DNA of 64,000 nt from Sphingomonas pituitosa NBRC 102491 (GTDB lineage: Bacteria > Pseudomonadota > Alphaproteobacteria > Sphingomonadales > Sphingomonadaceae). A model generated the notes under the pieces. It worked only from the letters and a program-made list of their open reading frames with translations, was not told the origin of the DNA and did not search any database. The first letter of the stretch is position 1. Every line of letters starts with the position of its first letter. The position numbers and the translations under genes were made by a program. Location of the stretch: contig NZ_BCYY01000013.1 of NCBI RefSeq assembly GCF_001598435.1, positions 1 to 64,000 of the forward strand, given 5' to 3'. Below are positions 42,066 through 50,361 of this stretch, piece after piece.

Positions 42066-43145
42066 ATGGGGGCAGTGCAGGAACAGCGTAACCTACGGGT
42101 CCAGGCGGAAACGTCTGGCGTGCCCTATTTCAACGTCTCCAACGCTCCCCCCGAGCTGCGCTTCGACGTTTATGCCGAGTCGGTCGATCCGATCTTCGAC
42201 ACGCGGCGTGAGGCGGTGGAGGGGGATTTCAGCGTCGGGCTGGACGGGTTCAACGCCGGCCCGGTGTTGATCGGCCGCTCGCGCATGTGGGGAGCGGCGT
42301 TCCGGTATGACCGCGACGTGCGCAAGGTGGCGCAGACCGGTGTCGAGGCAGTGCTGGTACAGATCATCACCCGCGGCGGCGACGTGCGGCTGCACGACGG
42401 CGAGGCGACGGTTACGCGGCCCGGCGACATCTGCATCGCCGACATGACACGCCCCTTCGCCACCCGGACCGAGGGGTGCGAGAATATCAGCATGGTCGTG
42501 CATCACGGCGCGCTGGGCCTGGACGAGCCAAAGCTGGACCGGCTGCACGGGAACGTCCTCCGGCGCGAAACGCTGGCGGCGCAGCTACTGGGCGAACATG
42601 CAAGGATGCTGGTCGAGCGGCTACCGCATGCGGGCGCTGACGATGCGCTGGCGGTCGCGCGCGCAACCGGGCTGATGATGGGCGGGTTGATCGCGCCCAG
42701 TGCCCAGGAAGGCGGGCAGCGCGCCTCGGTGGCAGTTGCCGCGCTGTTCCGGATCAAGCGGTTCATCCGGGCCAATCTTGCCCATCCGGAGCTGGGGCCG
42801 GAAATGGTCGCGCGGGCGATGGGCATGTCGCGCGCCACCCTGTACCGCGCCTTCGCGCCGCTCGGCAGCGTGGGCGACTTCATCCGGCGGCAGCGACTGG
42901 AGCGGGTGCTGACCGATCTGGGCGACCCGGCCCAGCGCGGCAAGTCGATTGCGGAGATCGCCTATGGCTGGGGCTTCGGCGACTGGTCGACCTTCTCGCG
43001 CGCCTTCAAGGCGGCGTTCGGCATCACTCCCAGCGAGGCGCGGGCGGGCGCGGGTGTAGTGCTGGGCCGGGCGAAGCACGTGGCTGGCGACGTGCTGCTG
43101 CCGCAATGGCTCCGAACCATGGACGCGCTGCGGCTGCACGGCTGA
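42066..43145 (+). CDS. AraC family transcriptional regulator
   Basis: 359 residues. The N-terminal half fits the AraC-binding-2 sensor (FDTRREAVEGDFSVGLDGFN, RPGDICIADMTRPFATRTEG). The C-terminal half has two helix-turn-helices: LGPEMVARAMGMSRATLYRA and KSIAEIAYGWGFGDWSTFSR, then the F-K-x-x-F-G-I-T-P-S-E-A-R end. The target is unknown; the following intact gene is a porin. The stop is at 43143-43145. Confidence 0.9.
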   Translation: MGAVQEQRNLRVQAETSGVPYFNVSNAPPELRFDVYAESVDPIFDTRREAVEGDFSVGLDGFNAGPVLIGRSRMWGAAFRYDRDVRKVAQTGVEAVLVQIITRGGDVRLHDGEATVTRPGDICIADMTRPFATRTEGCENISMVVHHGALGLDEPKLDRLHGNVLRRETLAAQLLGEHARMLVERLPHAGADDALAVARATGLMMGGLIAPSAQEGGQRASVAVAALFRIKRFIRANLAHPELGPEMVARAMGMSRATLYRAFAPLGSVGDFIRRQRLERVLTDLGDPAQRGKSIAEIAYGWGFGDWSTFSRAFKAAFGITPSEARAGAGVVLGRAKHVAGDVLLPQWLRTMDALRLHG

Positions 43146-43151
43146 GCGGGC

Positions 43152-43472
43152 CTACATCGCCCGCGCCAGCGTCTGTGAGGCTGTGGAGCAGCGTGCGGGC
43201 ATTGTCGTAGTCGGCACCGTCGGCGCTTTCCGCCAGTTCGACCAGCGAGGTCTGGAGCGCCACGATCAGCTCGGCGCGATCGCGCAGCCGCAGCGCCTGG
43301 TCGAGAACGTCGCGGCTGGTGTAGCGCTCGGCGAGTTCCGCCAGGAACATGTTGCACTCGCGTGTGACGGTGCGGTCCGCTTCGCAGCGGGCCTGCACGC
43401 TCAGGTCGTCGGCGTCGCCATCCTCGCGCAACGCATCGAGGTAGTGCGGCAGGCTGGCGAGCAGCCGCGCCT
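43152..43472 (-). pseudogene. Antisense-oriented gene fragment, possible Na/Pi cotransporter C-terminal (PhoU-like) remnant
   Basis: The minus frame here reads like real protein with strong GC3: LPHYLDALREDGDADDLSVQ, ARCEADRTVTRECNMFLAEL and YTSRDVLDQALRLRDRAELI. It is helical and faintly resembles the PhoU-like C-terminal domain of Na/Pi cotransporters. It has no own start, and its frame runs into the antisense of the AraC gene without a stop at the expected place. I therefore call it a fragment truncated at both ends. Boundaries are approximate. Confidence 0.35.
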
Positions 43473-43485
43473 GTTCCCCGGGGCG

Positions 43486-43704
43486 GTGGTGCTGGTGATG
43501 GATCTGGAACAGCGCGCCTATATCTCCAGCGCCGGCCTTCGGGTGGTGCTGATGGCAGCCAAGCGCGCCAGGCGATCGGGTGGGCGGCTGCTGCTGTGCT
43601 GCCTGTCGCCGGCGGTACGCGAGCTGTTCGAGATCAGCGGGTTCCTCAAGATCCTCGATGTCTGCGCGGACCGCGACGAAGCCCGCGGGCGGATCGCTGC
43701 CTAA
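43486..43704 (+). pseudogene. Truncated STAS-domain (anti-sigma-factor antagonist) gene
   Basis: 72 codons from GTG 43486 encode VVLVMDLEQRAYISSAGLRV, then VLMAAKRARRSGGRLLLCC and LSPAVRELFEISGFLKILDV. This is the C-terminal two-thirds of a STAS domain with the phosphorylatable-Ser motif SSAG. The first ~35 residues of a normal ~105-residue antagonist are missing; upstream codons in the same frame read as shadow of the antisense fragment. There is no ribosome site. Probably a deletion or inversion junction. Confidence 0.5.
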
Positions 43705-43858
43705 CCCAAGGTAGGGGCTGCGCTGCGGGCCCAGACCCGCTTTTGATGCCGGTCCTCGCGCAGGCGGGCGTCCCTCGGGGCGCACAATGCTTGCGCCGGT
43801 GTGCAACCAAATGGCCGGCCGGCCTTTTGATGCGCCGCAATCATAAAAGGGATTCGGG

Positions 43859-45316
43859 ATGAAGCGTGGGACTTGGCGGGCGGGGCAGGGGGCCCTGCTC
43901 GCGATCATGGTGGTGGGCGCAGCCATGCCCGCGCTGGCGCAGCAGGTCGATGTCGGCGCACCGCCGCCGCCGGCCGACGAGATCGACAAGCCCAAGCCCG
44001 ATGCCACCCAGCAGGATGCCGGCTCCGGCCCGCGCGCCGATACCCAGCGCCGCGCGCGCAGCCACATGCTCCACCCGCGCGATCCCTCGCCCTCGTCGCT
44101 GGCCGGTGACACCCAGAGCGCGCCGCCGCCCGGGCTGATCGGCGACTGGCAGAAGATCCGCACGCGCCTGGGCGAACGCGGCATCGGCCTGTCGGCGCGC
44201 TATGCCTCGGAAACCGCCTACAACTTCACCGGAGGGGAGCGGGATCTGGTTGCCGAGACCGGCCAGTTCGACGTCGGTGCGCTGCTCGATCTCGACAAGC
44301 TGGTCGGCTGGAGCGGGGCGGCGCTGCAGGGAACCGTTACCTGGCGGCGCGGCATCGACCTGACCACCACCGCCGGCCTGGGCGCGCTGCAGCAGGTGCA
44401 GGAAGTCTATGGCCGCGGGCAGACGGTACGCGTTACCCAGCTGTGGCTCCAGCAGAAGCTGGGCGACAGGGTGGAGGTGAAGCTGGGCCGCACCAATCCC
44501 GGCGAGGATTTCGCGGTCTTTTCCTGCCATTTCCAGAATCTGAGCTTCTGCGGCGCGCAGCCGGGCAATCTGGCGGGGGATTACTGGTACAACTGGCCGG
44601 TCAGCCAATGGGGTGCGAACGTGCATGTCGACGTCGCTCCCGGCGTCTATGTGCAGGGCGGTGCCTATGAGGTGAACCCGCGCAACCTGGAAAGCACCTT
44701 CTTCATCGGCCATTTCAGGGGCGCGACCGGCGTGCTCGTCCCCGCCGAGATCGGCTGGACGCGCGGCGGCGACGAGGGCCGTGTCGGCTCGTACAAGCTC
44801 GGCGGCTGGGTCTCGACCGCCGATGGCGACGATCTGGTGCTCGACGTCAACCGCCAGCCGCGCGCGGTGACGGGGCTCGCGCCGCTCCAGCGCTCCAGCC
44901 GCTACGGCGTGTTCGCCAGCGTGCAGCAGCAGCTGACCGGTACCTCGAAGGACGGGCGGTCGCTGACCGGCTTCAGCATGTTCGCCAACGTGACCTTCGC
45001 GGACCGGGCGACGACGCTGACCGACAACCAGGTGTCGGTCGGCCTGTTCTACAAGGGCCTCGCGCCGAGCCTGCCGGGCGACGTGATCGGCCTGGCGGTG
45101 GCGCGGACCAACGTCAACGGCCGGATGGAGACGGCGGATCGGCTCGCGGGCAAGCCGGCGCGCGACGCCGAATATGCGGCCGAGCTCTACTACAGCGTCT
45201 CGCCGACGGAGTGGCTGGTGGTGCAGCCCAACGTGCAGTGGATTCACCAGCCCGGCGGCGTGCGGGGCGCGAAGGATGTCGGCGTGCTCGGGCTGAAGTT
45301 CGCGCTGACGTTGTGA
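43859..45316 (+). CDS. OprB-family carbohydrate-selective porin
   Basis: 485 residues. Signal peptide GALLAIMVVGAAMPALA, a Pro/Asp-rich linker (~30-75), then the OprB barrel: LIGDWQKIRTRLGERGIGLS, QLWLQQKLGDRVEVKLGRTN, FAVFSCHFQNLSFCGAQPGN and the end VQWIHQPGGVRGAKDVGVLG. It terminates in FALTL, with the C-terminal aromatic/hydrophobic pattern of outer-membrane barrels loosely kept. It lets sugars cross the outer membrane. A strong terminator follows. Confidence 0.88.
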   Translation: MKRGTWRAGQGALLAIMVVGAAMPALAQQVDVGAPPPPADEIDKPKPDATQQDAGSGPRADTQRRARSHMLHPRDPSPSSLAGDTQSAPPPGLIGDWQKIRTRLGERGIGLSARYASETAYNFTGGERDLVAETGQFDVGALLDLDKLVGWSGAALQGTVTWRRGIDLTTTAGLGALQQVQEVYGRGQTVRVTQLWLQQKLGDRVEVKLGRTNPGEDFAVFSCHFQNLSFCGAQPGNLAGDYWYNWPVSQWGANVHVDVAPGVYVQGGAYEVNPRNLESTFFIGHFRGATGVLVPAEIGWTRGGDEGRVGSYKLGGWVSTADGDDLVLDVNRQPRAVTGLAPLQRSSRYGVFASVQQQLTGTSKDGRSLTGFSMFANVTFADRATTLTDNQVSVGLFYKGLAPSLPGDVIGLAVARTNVNGRMETADRLAGKPARDAEYAAELYYSVSPTEWLVVQPNVQWIHQPGGVRGAKDVGVLGLKFALTL

Positions 45317-45326
45317 GCCACTCCCT

Positions 45327-45356
45327 AGCCCCTCCTCGAACGAGGAGGGGCTTTTG
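45327..45356 (+). terminator. Rho-independent terminator after the porin
   Basis: AGCCCCTCCTCG and CGAGGAGGGGCT form a 12-bp stem followed by TTT, 11 nt past the porin stop. The tight loop will open the innermost pairs. Confidence 0.85.
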
Positions 45357-45361
45357 GTGGG

Positions 45362-45847
45362 CTACGCTTCCAGCACGTCCGCCAGCTGCTCGAACTGCTC
45401 GGCAACTCCGCCTTCCATGCCGACGAACGCTTCGTCGAGCGACTCCTTCGATCCGTGGTGATCGTGGTAGGTCACCACCGTCTTGCCGTCGGCTTCCTCG
45501 AAGGTGACCGTGGTCAGCGCGCCGTCGGTGCTCTCCTCGTTGGTCCAGACGATCTTTTCGTTTGGTACCACCTCGACATAGCGGCCGAAAAACGCGTGGA
45601 CCGGCCCGTCGTCGGCACCGAATTCCAGACGGTAGCTGCCGCCGGTGCGGACATCCATCTCGCAGGTGCGCAGGGCGATCGGCACGGACTTCAGCACCCA
45701 CCAGCGACGGAACAGATCGGGGTTGCTCCACGCCTGGAAGACGAGCCGGGCCGGAGCGTCGAAGGTTCGCCGGACGACGAGGTCCACGTCCGAAGTTCGC
45801 TCCACGCTTGTCCGCGACGTCGCGGAATCATGCATGCTCAGGCCCAT
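45362..45847 (-). CDS. SRPBCC (AHSA1-like) domain protein
   Basis: 161 residues. DLVVRRTFDAPARLVFQAWS, LFRRWWVLKSVPIALRTCEM, GGSYRLEFGADDGPVHAFFG and ALTTVTFEEADGKTVVTYHD are the blocks of the AHSA1 START-like fold. These proteins often pair with an ArsR regulator, as here: ATG 45847 lies one base after the arsR stop. The ligand and the role are unknown. Confidence 0.88.
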   Translation of the reverse strand: MGLSMHDSATSRTSVERTSDVDLVVRRTFDAPARLVFQAWSNPDLFRRWWVLKSVPIALRTCEMDVRTGGSYRLEFGADDGPVHAFFGRYVEVVPNEKIVWTNEESTDGALTTVTFEEADGKTVVTYHDHHGSKESLDEAFVGMEGGVAEQFEQLADVLEA

Positions 45848-45848
45848 C

Positions 45849-46190
45849 CTACTGCTCCTTGCGTTTGAGTTCCTCTACGATGTCGTCCAGCGCGTCGAAC
45901 CGCGCTTCCCACAGCTGCTGCAGCCCTTCGATCCAGGCCGCCTCCGCCATCAGCCCGCGACCGCCCAGCCGGCAGGTCCGCACCCGCCCGACCTTTTCGG
46001 TGGTGACGAGACCTGCCTGTTCGAGCACGCCGATATGCTTCTTCATGCCGGTGAGGGTCATGTCGAACGCGTCGGCCAGCGCCGAGACCGAACTTTCCGC
46101 GCGCCCCAGCCGCTCCAGTATGCCACGCCGGGTGGCATCGGAGAGCGCGGCGAACGAGGCATCCAGTGCGGCACTGCTATACTGAACCAT
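45849..46190 (-). CDS. ArsR family transcriptional regulator
   Basis: 113 residues. The winged helix: DASFAALSDATRRGILERLG, VSALADAFDMTLTGMKKHIG (recognition helix) and LVTTEKVGRVRTCRLGGRGL. No metal-binding Cys motif, so probably not a metal sensor. The start codon (46190-46188) lies inside the 20-bp palindrome 46181-46200. It forms an operon with the SRPBCC gene. Confidence 0.9.
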   Translation of the reverse strand: MVQYSSAALDASFAALSDATRRGILERLGRAESSVSALADAFDMTLTGMKKHIGVLEQAGLVTTEKVGRVRTCRLGGRGLMAEAAWIEGLQQLWEARFDALDDIVEELKRKEQ

Positions 46191-46200
46191 ATGGTTCAGT
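46181..46200 (-). promoter_or_regulatory. Perfect 20-bp palindrome over the arsR start codon
   Basis: ACTGAACCATATGGTTCAGT reads the same on both strands and includes the ATG of arsR. It is a very likely ArsR self-operator. Binding here would block both transcription and, by position, the start of translation; the mRNA may be leaderless. Confidence 0.75.
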
Positions 46201-46245
46201 GTTAGGCTGAGGCGGGAGGAAAGGCAAGGGGCCAAACAACAGTTG

Positions 46246-46352
46246 AGCCCCTCCTCCTTGGAGGAGGGGTTGGGGGTGGAGGGATTCCAGAACGTGCGTT
46301 GGTCTGTACGAGAGACGGCCCCACTCCAACGCCTCCCCTGAAGGGGAGGGGC
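46246..46352. repeat. Paired CCCCTCC hairpins between arsR and glpK
   Basis: GCCCCTCCTCC-TT-GGAGGAGGGGT near 46247-46270 and GCCTCCCCTGAAGGGGAGGGGC near 46331-46352. The second one lies just past the glpK stop (minus strand) and can end that transcript. It is related to the repeat at 10963-11123. Confidence 0.6.
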
Positions 46353-46364
46353 TAAACGTTGTGG

Positions 46365-47849
46365 TTACCCCAGCGTCCGCCGCAGCGCGTCATGCCAGCC
46401 GGCGAGCAGGGTGGTGCGATGCCCGGCCGCCATCGCCGGCTCGAAACAGGCCTGGCGCGACCAGATCGCCGAGAGCTCGTCCAGCCCCGACCACAGCCCC
46501 ACCGCCAGCCCGGCATGGAAGGCAGCGCCGCGCGCGGTGGTCTCCAGATCGTCCGGCCGCTCCACTGCGACGTCGAGGATGTCCGCGAGGAAGCGGCAGA
46601 GCCAGTCGTTCGCCGCCATGCCGCCGTCGACGCGCAGCATCGCCGGCCGGGTACCGCCATCCTGCACCATCGCCGCAACCAGGTCGTAGGTCTGATAGGC
46701 GACCGCCTCGAGCGCGGCGCGGGCGAGATGGGCCTGGGTGGCGCTGAGCGTCAGCCCGAAGATCGCGCCGCGCGCCTCGGGATCCCAGTGCGGCGCGCCG
46801 AGGCCGACGAACGCCGGCACCATGTAGACGCCGTGATTGTCGGACACGCGCGTCGCCATGTCGTTGGTCTGGCGGGCATGGGTGATCACGCCGATGCCGT
46901 CGCGCAGCCACTTGATCGCCGCGCCCGCCACGAAGATCGAGCCCTCCAGCGCATAGGCGGTGCGACCGCCCACCCGATAGGCCGGGGTGGTCAGCATCCG
47001 GTGCTCGGACGTGACCGCCTTGTCTCCGGTGTTGAGCAGCAGGAAGCAGCCGGTGCCATAGGTCGACTTGGCGGTGCCGGGCGCGAAGCAGCATTGCCCG
47101 AACAGCGCCGCCTGCTGGTCCCCCGCCATGCCGGCGATGGGGATCGGCAGGCCGAAAAACTCGGGATCGGTCATCCCATAGACATGGGCATTGTCGTGCA
47201 CCGCCGGCAGCAGCGCCATGGGGATGCCGAACAGGCGGCACAGCTCCGCATCCCATTCGCCCGTGTGGATGTTCCACAGCGAGGTGCGCGACGCATTGGT
47301 CACGTCGGTCGCGTGCACCGCGCCCTTGGTGAGCCGCCAGAGCAGGAAGCTGTCGATCGTGCCGAAGGCGAGCTCGCCGCGCTCGGCCCTTGCCCGCGCG
47401 CCCGGCACATGATCGAGGATCCAGCCGAGCTTGGTTGCCGAGAAATAGGGATCGACCAGCAGCCCGGTGCGCGCCCGCACCTCGGTTTCGACGCCCTCGG
47501 CCTTCAGATCGTGGCAGCGATCGGCGGTGCGGCGGTCCTGCCAGACGATCGCGCGGTGGATCGGCGCGCCCGTGGTGCGGTCCCACACGATCGTCGTCTC
47601 GCGCTGGTTGGTGATCCCGATCGCGGCGATGCTCGCCACGCCCACACCGCTCTTCAGCAGCGCCTCGCGCGCGGTGGTCAGCGCATCCTGCCAGATCGTC
47701 TCGGGATCATGCTCGACCCACCCCTGGTCGGGATAATGTTGTTCGAACTCCGTTTGGGCGGTGGCGACGCGTCGGCCCGCCGAATCGAAGATCACGCTGC
47801 GCGTCGAGGTGGTGCCTTGATCGATCGCGAGAATGTGATTCCGGTTCAC
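46365..47849 (-). CDS. glpK: Glycerol kinase
   Basis: 494 residues. ILAIDQGTTSTRSVIFDSAG, WVEHDPETIWQDALTTAREA, GITNQRETTIVWDRTTGAPI and the C-terminal MLRVDGGMAANDWLCRFLAD are the FGGY kinase signatures. It phosphorylates glycerol to glycerol-3-phosphate. GTG 47849 has AAGGAGG at good spacing; TTG 47852 is an alternative. Divergent from glpD across GlpR-like repeats. Confidence 0.97.
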   Translation of the reverse strand: MNRNHILAIDQGTTSTRSVIFDSAGRRVATAQTEFEQHYPDQGWVEHDPETIWQDALTTAREALLKSGVGVASIAAIGITNQRETTIVWDRTTGAPIHRAIVWQDRRTADRCHDLKAEGVETEVRARTGLLVDPYFSATKLGWILDHVPGARARAERGELAFGTIDSFLLWRLTKGAVHATDVTNASRTSLWNIHTGEWDAELCRLFGIPMALLPAVHDNAHVYGMTDPEFFGLPIPIAGMAGDQQAALFGQCCFAPGTAKSTYGTGCFLLLNTGDKAVTSEHRMLTTPAYRVGGRTAYALEGSIFVAGAAIKWLRDGIGVITHARQTNDMATRVSDNHGVYMVPAFVGLGAPHWDPEARGAIFGLTLSATQAHLARAALEAVAYQTYDLVAAMVQDGGTRPAMLRVDGGMAANDWLCRFLADILDVAVERPDDLETTARGAAFHAGLAVGLWSGLDELSAIWSRQACFEPAMAAGHRTTLLAGWHDALRRTLG

Positions 47850-47916
47850 CAACGCCCCTCCTTATGTTCGTTCGGACGCTCGTGCATTTTCGTTCGCCCG
47901 TCAACGCTTTCGGTTC

Positions 47917-47942
47917 TTTTCGTTTTCTGCAATAAACGAAAA
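47917..47942. promoter_or_regulatory. GlpR-type operator between glpK and glpD
   Basis: TTTTCGTTT, eight bases, AAACGAAAA: perfect 9-bp arms. More half-sites (TTTTCGTTCG near 47887-47896, TTCGTTCGG near 47867-47875) lie on the glpK side. DeoR-family GlpR proteins bind TTTCGTT-like repeats, and a glpR-like gene follows glpD. Confidence 0.7.
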
Positions 47943-47963
47943 ATAGTGAACATGAGGCGAAGC

Positions 47964-49490
47964 ATGGCGGCCGCAGTATCCGAGGAGCGTTTCGATCTGC
48001 TGGTGGTGGGCGGCGGCATCAACGGCGCCGGCATCGCGCGGGATGCGGCGGGGCGGGGCCTCTCGGTGCTGCTCGTCGAGAAGGAGGATCTGGCGAGCCA
48101 TACCTCCTCGGCCTCGACCAAGCTGATCCATGGCGGCCTGCGCTACCTCGAATATGGCGAGTTCCGGCTGGTGCGCGAGGCGCTGATCGAGCGCGAGCGG
48201 CTGTGGGGCATGGCGCCGCACATCATCTGGCCGCTGCGCTTCGTGCTGCCGCAGACCCAGTCGCCGCGCCCGGCCTGGATGGTGCGGCTGGGGCTGTTCC
48301 TCTACGACCATCTCGGCGGGCGGAAGAAGCTGCCCGGCACGGACACGATCGATCTCGCGCGCACGCCGTTCGGGCGCGGGCTGAAGACGGCGCAGGGAAG
48401 GGCGTTCGTCTATTCGGACTGCTGGGTGGAGGACAGCCGGCTGGTGGTGCTCAACGCGGTGGACGCGGCGGAGAAGGGCGCGGACATCCGTACACGCACT
48501 GCGCTGCTCGGCGCCCGGCGTGACGGCGCCGATTGGATCGCGACGATCGCCGATGCGGTCGGCGAACGCGTCGTCCGCGCGCGGGCGCTGGTCAATGCCG
48601 CGGGCCCCTGGGTGGCGGACGTGCTGGGCCGCGTGCCCGACGTGGTCGCCGATCGCGGGCTGCGACTGGTGAAGGGCAGCCACCTCGTCGTGCCGAAGCT
48701 CTATCCCGGCGACCATGCCTTCATGCTGCAGAACCCCGATCGCCGGATCGTCTTCACCGTGCCGTATGAGGGCGCGTACACGCTGATCGGTACGACCGAC
48801 GAGGTGTGGGAAGGCGCGCCGGGCAAGGCGCAGATCAGCGCCGAGGAGACGCGCTACCTGCTCGACACCGCGGCGCGCTATTTCGCCGATGCGCCGGGCG
48901 AGAGCGACGTGGTGTGGAGCTATGCCGGCATCCGACCGCTCTATGACGACAAGGCGGGCAGCGCCTCGGCGGTGACGCGCGATTACGTCCTCGATCTCGA
49001 CGGCGACGCGGATCGCGCGCCGATGCTGAGCATCTTCGGCGGCAAGATCACCACCTATCGCAAGCTCGCCGAGCATGCGATGGCCGAGCTGGGGCGCTTC
49101 TTTCCGGAGGCGCGCGGCGCCTGGACGGCGGGTGCGGTGCTGCCGGGGGGCGACCTGCCGGACGGCGATTTCGATCGCTTCGTTGCCAATCTGCAGCACG
49201 CGCGGCCTTGCATGCCGGCGGACCTGCTGCGGCGCCTGGCGCGTGCTTATGGCACCCGGGTCGATGCGCTGCTCGGCAACGCGATGACGCCGTTCGACCT
49301 GGGCGGCGATCTCGGCGGCGGGCTGACGCTGCGCGAGGTGGAGTACCTGCGCACACACGAGTGGGCGATCACCGCCGAGGACATCCTTTATCGGCGCAGC
49401 AAGCTGGGGCTGCACGTGCCGGCGGGGACCGAGCAGCGACTGGCGGAGTATCTCGCGGGCGAACCCCGGCAGATGGCGCGCACGGCCTGA
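47964..49490 (+). CDS. glpD: Aerobic glycerol-3-phosphate dehydrogenase
   Basis: 508 residues. RFDLLVVGGGINGAGIARDA is the FAD site; SSASTKLIHGGLRYLEYGEF, RLVKGSHLVVPKLYPGDHAF and FTVPYEGAYTLIGTTDEVWE are typical GlpD blocks. A membrane-associated enzyme that oxidises glycerol-3-phosphate to DHAP and reduces ubiquinone. ATG 47964 has GAGGCGA upstream; ATG 47952 is less likely. The 1043-residue frame that reaches back to 46359 is the antisense of glpK. Its TGA overlaps the next ATG (ATGA-type, 49490). Confidence 0.97.
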   Translation: MAAAVSEERFDLLVVGGGINGAGIARDAAGRGLSVLLVEKEDLASHTSSASTKLIHGGLRYLEYGEFRLVREALIERERLWGMAPHIIWPLRFVLPQTQSPRPAWMVRLGLFLYDHLGGRKKLPGTDTIDLARTPFGRGLKTAQGRAFVYSDCWVEDSRLVVLNAVDAAEKGADIRTRTALLGARRDGADWIATIADAVGERVVRARALVNAAGPWVADVLGRVPDVVADRGLRLVKGSHLVVPKLYPGDHAFMLQNPDRRIVFTVPYEGAYTLIGTTDEVWEGAPGKAQISAEETRYLLDTAARYFADAPGESDVVWSYAGIRPLYDDKAGSASAVTRDYVLDLDGDADRAPMLSIFGGKITTYRKLAEHAMAELGRFFPEARGAWTAGAVLPGGDLPDGDFDRFVANLQHARPCMPADLLRRLARAYGTRVDALLGNAMTPFDLGGDLGGGLTLREVEYLRTHEWAITAEDILYRRSKLGLHVPAGTEQRLAEYLAGEPRQMARTA

Positions 49491-50272
49491 TGGGCGAGGA
49501 TCTGCCCGATCTGGTCGCGGGGCGCCATCGGCGCATCCTCGAGCTTGCCCGGCAGACCGGCAGCGTCAGTGTCGAGGCGCTCGCTGCCGCGCTGGAGGTG
49601 ACGCCGCAGACGATCCGCCGCGATCTGAACCAGCTTGCCAAACAGGCGATGCTCTCGCGCGTTCACGGCGGCGCGGTGGTAACTTCGGGCGTCGACAATC
49701 TGGACCGCGAGGCGCGACGCCAGGTCGCGGCCGGCGCCAAGGCGGCGATCGGCGAGGCGGCGGCGGCGCTGGTGCCCGACGGCGCCAGCCTGTTCATCAA
49801 TATCGGCACGACGACCGAGGCGATCGCCCGCGCGCTGGTGCGGCATCGGCATCTGCTGGTGGTGACCAACAACCTCAACGTGGCGGACATCCTGGGCGGC
49901 GTGCCGACCATCGAAGTGGTGGTCGTCGGCGGCCGCGTCCGCCCCAGCGACCGCGCGGTCGTCGGCGCGCTCGCGATGGACTTCCTGCGCGGATTCAAGC
50001 TCGACTATGCGCTGATCGGCGCCTCCGCGATCGACGGCGAGGGCACGCTGCTCGACTTCGACATGGACGAGGTACGCGTCTCGCAGACGATCATCGAGCA
50101 GGCGCGCACCGTGATCCTGGCAAGTGACCAGACCAAATTCGGCCGACCCGCGCCCGTGCGGATCGCGGAGATCGCGATCGTTGATCATTTGGTCACCGAT
50201 CGCCTCCTACACGCAGGCATCGCTGCAGCATGCGCTGCAGGGCAGGTGCGGGTCACGGAAACCGACGGTTGA
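49490..50272 (+). CDS. glpR: DeoR/GlpR family transcriptional regulator
   Basis: 260 residues. The DeoR helix-turn-helix: RHRRILELARQTGSVSVEAL, LEVTPQTIRRDLNQLAKQAM and LSRVHGGAVVTSG. The sensor domain has FINIGTTTEAIARAL and VVVVGGRVRPSDRAVVGALA, then ILASDQTKFGRPAPVRIAEI. Given its place directly after glpD, glycerol-3-phosphate is the probable inducer and the glpK/glpD gap its target. Confidence 0.88.
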   Translation: MGEDLPDLVAGRHRRILELARQTGSVSVEALAAALEVTPQTIRRDLNQLAKQAMLSRVHGGAVVTSGVDNLDREARRQVAAGAKAAIGEAAAALVPDGASLFINIGTTTEAIARALVRHRHLLVVTNNLNVADILGGVPTIEVVVVGGRVRPSDRAVVGALAMDFLRGFKLDYALIGASAIDGEGTLLDFDMDEVRVSQTIIEQARTVILASDQTKFGRPAPVRIAEIAIVDHLVTDRLLHAGIAAACAAGQVRVTETDG

Positions 50273-50307
50273 TTGGTCAGGCCAATTATCGCAGGGTTGT
50301 CCAACAA
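50272..50307 (+). promoter_or_regulatory. Two palindromes before the MFS-GH31 operon
   Basis: ATTGG-TCAGG-CCAAT (50272-50286) and TTGT-CCA-ACAA (50297-50307). The second fits the FadR-subfamily GntR consensus TNGTNNNACNA. They are candidate operators for the MFS gene starting at 50362; the regulator itself is not in the window. Confidence 0.45.
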
Positions 50308-50361
50308 TGGATTTAGGGGGCGGCGGCGACGCCGATTCCAGAGAGGGGCAGTGAACGGGTT

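Noticed and set aside
43183..43704. A 173-codon complete STAS protein
   Set aside because: Only the last ~72 residues match a STAS domain; the first 100 read as shadow of the antisense fragment and lack the N-terminal strands.
46359..49490. A 1043-codon frame seeming to extend glpD upstream
   Set aside because: The first ~530 codons are antisense to glpK and unrelated to GlpD. The true start is near 47964.
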